Shown here: positions 40,601-48,626 of the stretch, piece by piece
How positions within the stretch are numbered: position 1 is the first letter of the stretch
How the letters are laid out: every line of letters starts with the position of its first letter
Source of the DNA: Spirodela intermedia
Taxonomy: Eukaryota > Streptophyta > Magnoliopsida > Alismatales > Araceae
Direction of reading: 5' to 3'
DNA length: 64,000 nucleotides
Assembly: GCA_902729315.2 (NCBI GenBank)
Contig: LR746276.1
Span: 3,578,169 to 3,642,168 of the forward strand
Program-made: the position numbers and the translations under genes
The notes under the pieces: model-generated
Told to the model about the DNA's origin: nothing
The model's input: only the letters and a program-made list of their open reading frames with translations
The model's database searches: none

Positions 40601-41290
40601 TTGTTGGTGATGCTCCTAATGTTTTTTAACCATAGTCTGAAAGTACCTTCAATGCCAACTTTCAATCCATTCCAGTCCCGTTAAAAATAGTTGCTCATCT
40701 CTCTCTCTCTCTCTCTCCCCCCACGTGAGTTTCTACTCCGATAGTCCAACTCTTATAGCGGAAAATTTCCTGATATTCTCATGTAAAACATTAACTGCCC
40801 ATAATTTACTTTATGAATAGAAGAATTTTCCTAAGTTAAATTCGCATAAAGATCCGAGGCAATATCTATTGGCAATAGTCTTCTATGAGACATCTTGCCC
40901 AAAATGCAAAACCGAGGTCTTGGAACCCCGAAAACAGAGGACAGTCAGAAGAGATACCAGGGTCCCACGTGTCAGTCTCTCTCTTTCTCTCTCTGTATCT
41001 ATCTATCTATCTATCTCCCCCAGACTAGACATCTAGGTGGACCAGAACTGGGCTCCATAGGTTCGGCCCACTGACATTACTATAAAGGCACTCATTAAAC
41101 ATATGATTTTCATAACCAATATTGTGAAAGACAGAATTGCATGGTAGCTTCCTTTCAATCGGACGAAAACCCACCGACTTTAGAACATGATATGCCGACC
41201 CACGACGGCCTCACATACCTTCCCTCAATATATTTCAAATTACACCTTGTTCCCCGATAAAATATATATGCATAAGGTATATACAAATGG
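34668..41290. other. AT-rich intergenic region upstream of the VAMP gene
   Basis: Immediately above the VAMP ATG lies a CT-rich leader (34668-34740). Beyond it about 6.5 kb shows no supportable exon: low complexity, many poly-A/T runs and short chance frames. It contains a 30-bp minisatellite (38300-38515), (GA)n at about 38079-38106, (CT)n at about 40699-40718 and a CT/(TATC)n stretch at 40978-41015. Repeated GGCCCA-type motifs at 37730-37990 may belong to a decayed element. No paired repeat ends are visible. Confidence 0.6.
38300..38515 (+). repeat. 30-bp minisatellite, about 6-7 degenerate units
   Basis: The anchor TGTGAG(C/T) or its variants recurs at 38306, 38336, 38366, 38395, 38425 and 38455, a steady 29-30 base period. 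Units read roughly TGTGAGCACCTATGATGTGC followed by CCATTTGCTT. Because 30 is a multiple of three, one frame gives a ten-residue peptide repeat (VSTYDVPICF/VSTCDMATCS). There is no start, splice or promoter context to make it a gene. Confidence 0.85.
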
Positions 41291-41830
41291 GTGAGCAATT
41301 TTACCTCCACCAAAGGTAGAAATGCGGGAAGAATAATCATGGCTGGTCCCCCGCGGAGAACCAGGTCCTCGAAGGCTGTCACTCCCCCAGATTCCTCGTG
41401 CCCCCTCTCGCCATTAAAAAGCTTAGCTGTCCGTGAACAGCCCCTGTGCGCCTGCTTCGTGGGGAGGGAGGGGGGTGGGGGACAAGGTCGCACTGTTTCA
41501 TTAGGGTTTCACTCGGAGAGAACCCAGGTCTCCGTGGGCCTTCCTTCAAGAGCAGTCCTTGCACAGATCCCCCAGAGGGCAACGACTAACTGTCTGATAA
41601 TAGCCACCTCCTTCCCCATCCCCCTACTTCTTCTTCTTCCGACCGCATGGTCGGGTAGGTCTCCTCCCTGAGAGCCAGTTCGCCGGCGAGGTGGAAGGCA
41701 GGCACCCGCCGCAAATGTCTTCCCGCCGCGGCGACGACAACGCCGGCGCCCGGCAATCTCCTCTCATTCTTCCTTGGGATGCTCTTCCTCTCTTTCTCTC
41801 TCTCTCCCGAGCAGCCTCACCGCGAGCTTC
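41291..41830. other. GC-rich unassigned segment below the MIR396 block
   Basis: Base composition rises sharply here, and open frames of about 110-126 codons exist on both strands (plus 41291-41671, minus 41493-41155). They mirror each other and contain no family motif. Text such as GGGGAGGGAGGGGGGTGGGGG and (CTT)n is low complexity. It could be the 3' part of the MIR396 primary transcript or an unrelated leader. No product is called. Confidence 0.35.
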
Positions 41831-41979
41831 TCTCTAGCCCTGGTCTTAATTAACACTGGTTGTGGTGGGTTCGAGCTCCATAAAATAATGGGGTTTTGCG
41901 TACTGCTCGGAGAAGCGCCTCAAATTATGGCATGATATGTCGCGTCTACTCGTAGAAGAGAAGAGGGGGAGGGAAGGAG

Positions 41980-41998
41980 AGTGAGTGAGTGAGTGAGT

Positions 41999-42047
<49 letters not shown>
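41980..42047. repeat. (GTGA)n-(GA)n compound microsatellite
   Basis: Six or so GTGA units (41980-42004) pass directly into about 21 GA units. This is the first of a cluster of GA/CT runs continuing to 44035 (42264-42293, 42690-42718, 42937-42965, 43325-43384, 43949-43975, 44017-44032), including a (TATC)n at 43387-43407 and a (CA)n at 43976-43993. Such density is unlike the rest of the window. Confidence 0.9.
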
Positions 42048-42049
<2 letters not shown>

Positions 42050-42159
42050 CGAAAGCCCGGCTGTTTCATCTTAGAAGCTAGTACTGATTAAAAAAAAGAA
42101 CATTTTGGAATACCTTGGTCGTCAGAGACCCTTAGTTTCGGAGAGAGTGGGTGGGCCTC

Positions 42160-42261
42160 TAGAGAGAGAGCAAATCAGAAGCCCTAACCAAGAGAATTCG
42201 CGACTATCATTTCCTTGCCAAAGATCTGCATGGAAAGGAGGAAGAGCGAGTATTCGCGTAG

Positions 42262-42296
<35 letters not shown>

Positions 42297-42720
42297 GCAG
42301 CTCCAAGCAGAAGATTCTACAAAACTCTCAAGGAAAAAAGGAATTCTCTAAGAAATTGGATCCATCCCTTATTCTTTCGATTGGCTGAAGAGAGCGTGCG
42401 TGTACAGAGAGAGAGAGAGAGACCAGGCAGCTACCACTAGCAGAGTCCACAAATCTTTCGAAGGAAAAACGAGTTTTCGCAGAAATTTGGTTCATCCCTT
42501 AGCCTCCGAAGTGGAGGTAGAGAGTCTGTGCGTGAACATATTTATAAAGTGAGCGAGAAAGAGAGAGACAGAGAGAGAGTGACAGAGCTAACAGCTCCCA
42601 CTAGCAGAGTCAATAAATCTCCAAGGGACAAGGAATTCTACAACCCCCCCGACAAGGAACGTTGTTGGGAGGGAAGAGCGAGAACGAGCGAGCGAGAGAG
42701 AGAGAGAGAGAGAGAGAGCT
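42160..42720. repeat. Degenerate 130-165-bp tandem units separated by GA tracts
   Basis: At least three units share the order GGCAGCT(C/A)CC, CACTAGCAGAGTC (42434 and 42599; a weaker version near 42300), AA(A/T)CT(C/T)TC-AAGGAAAAA, TT(C/T)-GCAGAAATT(T)GG, TTCATCCCTTA(G/T) (42362 and 42492), and then a GA run. A weaker unit precedes them at about 42165-42295. They lie just downstream of the MIR396 hairpin in the direction of its transcription, so they would be part of a longer primary transcript. They do not themselves fold like the miRNA hairpin. Confidence 0.65.
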
Positions 42721-42771
42721 TACCACTGTTAAAAGGAGAATTCGATGCTTCGGCCTTCCCTGGACCTTCCT

Positions 42772-42888
42772 TTCGGTCTCTCTTTGTAGTTTCCCACAGC
42801 ATCCTTGAACTGCAGCAGCTTCGGAGACTCTTTCAGGAGCCCCAATGCAGTTCAAGAAAGCTGTGGAAGATTACAAAGAGGGCCTCCT
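42772..42888 (-). ncRNA. MIR396: MIR396 precursor hairpin
   Basis: On the minus strand, 42868-42848 reads TTCCACAGCTTTCTTGAACT plus a final G, identical to mature plant miR396 (miR396a form). It sits on the 5' arm, where miR396-5p resides. The 3' arm carries a near-complementary star sequence at about 42810-42790 (GTTCAAGGATGCTGTGGGAA...), with one bulged G, one G:U pair and one U:U mismatch. Pairing continues below the duplex: CCTCTTTGTAATC (5' side) against ACTACAAAGAGAGACC (3' side). The stem is about 45 bp with a roughly 26-30-base loop, the usual plant MIR396 architecture. miR396 represses growth-regulating factor (GRF) mRNAs and limits cell proliferation. The plus strand would also fold, but places the known mature sequence on the wrong arm. 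The primary transcript boundaries are not visible; the flanks are GA/CT repeats. Confidence 0.93.
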
Positions 42889-43287
42889 CCCCACCATCAG
42901 AAACCCCCCAAATCCGCAGGCTACGACTCAGAAAGAGAGAGGGAGAGAGAGAGAGAGAGAGAGAGACCCAGAGAGAGAATGCGAGGAAGGAGGTTCATGG
43001 TGATCTATGACCGGCTGCAGATGGTTGGGGGCCTGTGGAGGTGGTATTTGTAGTGAAGCGAGGTTTTCTTCATCACAGCATTCCCAGAATCATCAATCAT
43101 AATTATTTTTAAATCTCAGGCCTTTTCATCGGCCCTTTCCCTTTTCCTTTCCTCTCCGACGTTGCTACTACTAATACTGTTACTGTTCCCGGATCATCTT
43201 AGTCCCCTCCCTCTCGCTATGACGGGTTAAACCTAGAAGAACCCACCCATCGCAGGATCGATCCCGTCGGGGGACTTCAGCTGGGCA

Positions 43288-43334
43288 CACGTGCCGGCTC
43301 GGGGAGTTCATCCCTCCTCCTCCTCTCTCTCTCC

Positions 43335-43388
<54 letters not shown>

Positions 43389-43563
43389 ATCTATCTATCT
43401 ATCTATTTTTTATCGAGTCAGTCCGATCGACCCTGCATGCAACGTTAGACGGTCGCACGTGGGGTCTGGATCTGCCGAGTGATGAGGGTGCAACGGCCAC
43501 ATGCATCCGCCTTTGCCAGGCTTGAAATCGCTGGACTGAATAATGTTGCACCGAGGCCACGTG
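43288..43563 (-). promoter_or_regulatory. Three G-box (CACGTG) cores upstream of MIR396
   Basis: Palindromic CACGTG cores occur at 43288-43293, 43456-43461 and 43558-43563, that is 420-690 bases upstream of the hairpin in its transcribed direction. G-boxes bind bHLH (PIF/MYC) and bZIP factors. A (CT)30 run and a (TATC)n lie between the first two. A TATA-like TTATAAG (minus strand) at about 43650 could set a start site. Whether these act on MIR396 is inference from position. Confidence 0.4.
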
Positions 43564-43943
43564 GGTGTGGGGGTGACTCTTATGAGAGAGAAAGTGAATC
43601 GACGGAGAGAGAGAGAGAGAGAGAGAAGGAAGAAGAGAGAGTGATCTGAAGAGCTTATAATCGCGCATTAAAACTAGGTGCGTATTTATGGGGTTTAATT
43701 TTTTTTAACTTTTCGTGCCTGTTTTTTTTTCGTTTTGATATTATTTGGGTGGGGACGGAGGAGGATTTTCCAGTCGCAGTGAAGAAAGATGGAGAGGACG
43801 ACGAGGAGTTACTAAGTGAGTGACAGTTTTTTGGATGGGAGAGCCTACCAGTCTGCCAACCCAATGACTAGGATGAATCCCTGAATCATGGGTCGAGCAT
43901 TTATTATAATCGAGATGAGGCATTGGACAGCTATTCATGCGTG

Positions 43944-43994
<51 letters not shown>

Positions 43995-44666
43995 CTCTTT
44001 TTCTCTCTCGTTGGCTCTCTCTCTCTCTCTCTCTGCCTCTTCCGCACTCTCTCGTTCTCTCTTTCTCACTCCCACACACCATTTTCCCCTACTCTCCCTC
44101 TCACCCTCTATCTTTCTCCCACTTTCTCTCTCCTTCCTCCCTACTTCGCCCCCTGCCGACTCCCTACCCCCGGATTTTCAGTATCCTACGTTCACCTGAT
44201 TCGGAGGATTCAGCAAGAAACCAATATCTCACGACCCCCTCCCCCCCCTCCTCTTCCCCCCTTGAAATCCTCCGCTGAGAATTAGAATTATGAGGAATCC
44301 TCGCTCCCCATCGAATTCCTCGCTCGTCATCAGAAACCACCACCCGCCCCAACTCGAATTCCTTGCTCAGGTGGCGCCGCCGCCGACTGACCCGTGCAGC
44401 TCCCACGCTGAGAAGAAGACCACCACCGTACCAGAAGCACGCCCATCGGCCCCATCAAGAGGAACGATTCAGAGGAAAGAAAGGGCCCAGAGAGAGAAGG
44501 ATTCTATGGAAGCCAGAAGCAGCGCAGCAGCTTTCTTCTTTCAATCAAGCAGAGCTGGATCGGATCAGTCGGAGCATCATTCTCCCCCAAGATGGGCAAA
44601 AAAAAAACAAAACACAAAATTAATTGTTTTCTTCAATGGGCAGATCATTCTCCCCCAAGATGTGTC

Positions 44667-44780
44667 TTAGCTCCCTTCATATTTCGGGTCGGCCATCACG
44701 TGGTGGTATGCGATGACCAGCACGAAGACGAAGATGCCGAGGAAGTTGCAGAAGAATCCCAGATCCTGGTCGTCGAACAT
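44667..44780 (-). CDS. OST4: OST4, oligosaccharyltransferase complex subunit 4 (37 aa)
   Basis: A complete 38-codon frame (ATG 44780, TAA 44667) encodes a 37-residue membrane protein beginning [17 protein letters not shown] and ending [12 protein letters not shown]. Length, the acidic N-terminus, the single transmembrane helix (about residues 8-27) and the ADPKYE tail match plant OST4. This ER mini-subunit stabilises the catalytic STT3/OST3 part of the oligosaccharyltransferase that N-glycosylates nascent secretory proteins. A pyrimidine-rich tract ending TCTGACAG abuts the ATG, so the start codon is the first base of an exon and the 5' UTR lies on an upstream exon. That intron contains the tandem array at 44783-45590. 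Unusual for the family as I recall it are Cys at residue 11 and a His-His pair at 26-27. The gene is too short to be found by length-based gene calling. Confidence 0.95.
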   Translation of the reverse strand: MFDDQDLGFFCNFLGIFVFVLVIAYHHVMADPKYEGS

Positions 44781-44782
44781 CT

Positions 44783-45590
44783 GTCAGAGAAAAAAAAGAA
44801 AGAAAGAAGGGAGGAGGCAGGCATAGGAGGAAGAAGATGGGTCAGTGGAATTTCGCAGAGATCGGCGAATTTTGAGCATCTGGATGCAAAGAAACATCAA
44901 AAACAAAAATCCTGGTCTTGTGAGAATATTGAGCTCATGAAAATATAAACAAAAACAAAAAAAGTGAGGCGGGCAGAGGAGGAAGAAGATGGGTCAGAAG
45001 AATTTCGCAGAGGTCGGCGAATTATGAGCATCTGGATGTGAAAAACCACCAAAAATAAACCTTGGACTGAGGAAGATAGTGGGCTCATGAAAATCTAAGC
45101 AAACAAAAAAAGTGAGGCAGCCAGGCAGAGGAGGAAGCAGATGGTCCAGCAGAATTTCGCAGAAATCGGAGAATTCCGAGCATCTGGATCCGAAAAAACA
45201 CCAAAAAAACAAAAAAACTTGAACTTGGGAAGATATTGTGCTCATGACAATCTAAACAAAAAAAAGAAAACAAAGGGAGGAGGCAGACAGAGGAGGAAGA
45301 AGATGGGTCAGCAGAATTTCGCAGAGATCCGCGAATTCTGAGAATCTGGATGCGAAGAATCATCGAGAAACAAAAATCTTGGACGCATGAAAACATTGGG
45401 CACATGAAAATCTAAGCAAACAAACCAAAAAAAAGTGAGGCAGGCAGAGCAGGAAGATGGGTGGGTAAGCAGAATGTCGCAGAGACCAGCGAACTCTGAG
45501 CATCTGGGTGAGGAGAAACATTAAAAATCTTGGACTCATGAAAATACTGGACTAATGAAAAATCTAAACAAACAAACAAAAAAAAAGTGA
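44783..45590 (-). repeat. Five-unit ~155-bp minisatellite in the OST4 5' intron, resembling the OST4 exon start
   Basis: A core GAG(C/A)ATCTGG(A/G)T recurs at 44874, 45026, 45178, 45340 and 45498 (spacings 152, 152, 162, 158). Each unit also has GGAGGAAGAAGATGGGTCAG, AATTTCGCAGAGATC, a CATGAAAATCTAA segment and a poly-A/AAAC stretch. The section next to OST4 shares the GGAGGCAGGCATAGGAGGAAG part, then runs into the splice acceptor and start codon. Read on the minus strand, the nearest unit has ATATTCTCACAAGACCAGGAT where OST4 has ATGTTCGACGACCAGGAT. The units therefore look like decayed copies of the acceptor and first codons. No unit keeps an intact OST4 frame. Confidence 0.85.
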
Positions 45591-45599
45591 AACCACGAG

Positions 45600-47110
45600 G
45601 CCCACCTCCTTTCTCCCAGCCTAGTCCTCTGCCAAGTACTCTTTTAGTATATTTTTCCTCCCCTATGAGGACTTTTCCCAAAGATGAGTCGAATTCAATA
45701 AAATCGGCCATCTCCTTCTTCCTCGCATCTCTAAATATTACCACCATTACATCCACCATTTTCAAAAGTTTCCCTGTATGTTCAAAAGTTTTCACAGCCG
45801 CCACCTGATGTGTGTGCCAGACGAGCCAACTTGGATCCAGAAGACTCAGGCCCTAAGCCCATGAATTCCAGGTCTCGGCCACTGAGCGCATGGCCCCGAC
45901 CTGGGTACTGAAGATTTATCTCCAAAGCAGTTAACTATCTAATGATGAACACCCTAGATAGTGAGGCAGTAAAGCAAAATCCCTTGAAGATCAGCCATTC
46001 TCGGCCAAATATTTCTCCTCATCTACCCAAAAGCTCAATGATGAGAATGGTAATCAGTCAATTGCAAGGGCGGCCTTTCTTTACGGTGATGAAATATCAA
46101 ATGGAATCAAATTTTCCCTGTATGTTCAGGATCCATCTCCACAGATGTAGCGACAGACATCGAGCTCACCAGTTCTGCGGACAAAACCCATATGTTGCCC
46201 TGTGATTACAGCTCCAGAAGTCATTGTTTCTTCAACCCTTCTAATAATCCCCAATCATCACCCTGATTGGAAAGTTATCGCGTCCCAAGCATACTCGGTT
46301 GTAGAACAAGATCATGATCTCGCCAACTGAAAGACCTCATGAGGCTTCCCAATGGTTCCTGTTCCAGAGACCTCATTCTCTCTCTCACATCTGAATCATC
46401 ACAATTTTTAACTTCAATCTACGAGTCCCAGGGTGCATCTCAAGGAATCATTCATCCTCTCAAAACTTCCTGTCGGCTGCTCTCAAATGACCCTAAAGAT
46501 GAGATGACAACGGAAACTCCGCAGGCTGATTCTTCAGTTTCTACCTGGCCTACATGTAGAACTGTTCATGATGATCCACAGCCCACGCTTCGTTCCATTC
46601 ACAAAAATTTAAAAGAAGCTGATACTCAAGATTTCACATATGCTCGAGAGAGACGAAACGTCATTCACAGAGCGCCGACTCCCCCGAAAACGTACAACCC
46701 ACATAGAAAGTCTACAAAAGGGGAGGAGGGGGGTGTCTTCATGGCAAATCAGGGAAAAAAACAGCGATCGGCTGTGTGAGACTCGGGAAATGCGAATCGG
46801 AGGGGAGAACAGGGCACGCGGCCCCCTTTGAAGCTCTCAACCACAACCGAAGAGCTGGATCTGAGAAAATTGGAAAATCGCCGGCATACATCGAGGGGGA
46901 AACCAGGAAAACACGACGAGGAGAACAGAAGAACTCCAAGACCCAGGGAAGAAACGAGCACAGTGATCCATAGGCACGCACCTTTCCGATTCTGACTGTT
47001 CAATAGATCACCCGGAAGCACACCGAGCGCCAACACGAACGTGACCGGCAAGGAAGAAGAGCACGAAGACCACGGAGCCTCCGAAGCTCCAAAGAAGGAC
47101 TATACTCCGG
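45600..47110 (-). promoter_or_regulatory. Probable OST4 5' intron remainder and candidate first noncoding exon
   Basis: No protein family is recognisable on either strand here, although frames of 87-146 codons occur (45942-46205, 46339-46779 plus; 45804-45412 minus). At 47100-46982 the minus strand has a leader-like, CT-rich stretch (TCCTTCTTTGGAGC, CTTCGTGCTCTTCTTCCTTG) followed by a donor-like AAAG|GTGCGTGCC (about 46981). That fits a noncoding first exon spliced to the acceptor just before the OST4 ATG, giving a ~2.2-kb 5' UTR intron. A closer first exon is equally possible. RNA evidence is needed to choose. Confidence 0.3.
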
Positions 47111-48535
47111 CTTGGTGTCCTATCGGATACTTGTCGGATCGTGCGTCAAATAATTATTGGTTTTCCCGAATTCATCGACACCGGGTGAGAGATAATAGAC
47201 TTTTTCTAATTACCCAGCATTCAAAAAATATAAAAATATATTTGTTTTCAAAAAATATCATGTTTAGTGACAAAAATTGGAGAATCTTCCTCGGTGAGGG
47301 TGGGGCTCATAATTGCATAATAATTTTGATATTATCATTTATAATTTCCCTTTTTCATAGATTAAGTAATAGTTATTTTGCCCACCTATTCTAGTCTAGG
47401 GCCACGTATATCTACTCACAATTTCATAGATGGGTAATAATTATGTTACCTATCTTTATGATCCAATTAAGTATTTGTTCTAAGACTATCCGACTCAAAG
47501 ATGGGTAAGTTTTTGAGCTTAACGATTGGAATTAGAAGAAAAGTCAACATGAAGACTTAAGATGTGGGGCTGACTTGGTTGCTGAAACCACCACGAAGAG
47601 ATACAAACCCATGCAATAGTAGAGTGAGCGCATATTTATTTTCTCAAGAAGAAGGATTTAGCAGCTTATCTACCTATATTGATTGAGACTCTTCTTAAGA
47701 TCGATCAATCGCTTCCCCCCTTGTACTTGTGAATACTTGCAGCTTTAGAAAAATGGATGAAATCTTGTGGCCTCATGGCACCATTTCCAGTTGTTGTAGC
47801 TCATGCATGCCCTTCATCAGCTGCACTCTCCAATTTGGGCAGACACCATGAGTGAGAGAAGAGCATCTCCTGACCCCAAAGTGTTTATAATTTTATGATT
47901 TAGGTCTTATCCCTGGTACATCGTTTGACAAAAGTCAACCATGTGGACAATATTCTACAATATTTTATCATTAAAAATTATATTTCTCAGCATGGTACAT
48001 CCGTATTATCACTAATAGGCATGGGAAGAGGCCTTCTAAGTGTTGTCCAAGAACACAAGGATGAAGCAATCCAAGTCAAGTAGAACCCACAACATTACCT
48101 CACAACAAGTTGACCACCAAAAAAAAAAAAAAAAAAAAAGCGGTGTGTGGGGTAAAGAAAAAGGGATACTTTATCTGCACTATTATGCAAAATATAAAAA
48201 AAAATTAAGCAGAGAGAGTTGGCATGGATGGACTCCGAGTTTCCTTCCAATAGCATCATACATCGAGACTGAGAACAATGGATATCAATGGAGACAGAGA
48301 ACCACTTACATTCCTCCTTCGATCGGACGCTGGCATACACTCACAGAGAGAGCCATCGTCGTACCCCAAAAGGTAATTGAGAGAAGACCTTCCTGCTTTC
48401 ACAAGAATAATCACAGAGAAGAGGATGAATAGCAGTGAAGAAAAAGGCTAGGAGCTCTTTTCACACCTCTACGCAAGGCTGGCGAGACCCCAGCAGGCAC
48501 GCACACAAAGGCGCAGCGGGAAGGAGAAGAAGCCT

Positions 48536-48576
<41 letters not shown>

Positions 48577-48626
48577 CAAGTTGATGGCTGGGCGCGGGCG
48601 GTCAAGCAGTCGGTGAGTCCCCAGAC
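47111..48626. other. Intergenic region between OST4 and the DnaJ 3' end
   Basis: AT-rich spacer with no supportable exon. A ~20-base poly-A run lies at about 48119-48139 and a (GA)18 microsatellite at 48538-48573, the latter probably within or just beyond the DnaJ 3' UTR. Open frames (47041-47394, 48040-48432) carry only low-complexity or unrecognised text. Confidence 0.6.

Noticed and set aside
42772-42888. Plus-strand orientation of the MIR396 hairpin
   Set aside because: It would place the exact miR396 complement on the 3' arm and give an unknown 5' arm product; the minus strand has the known order.
43888-44285. Ser/Leu-rich frames of 100-120 codons in CT repeats
   Set aside because: Pure products of (CT)n and (CA)n microsatellites, open in several frames at once.
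46339-46779. 146-codon plus-strand frame inside the putative OST4 5' intron
   Set aside because: No recognised domain, no splice sites in a consistent phase and no upstream promoter signal; left unassigned.
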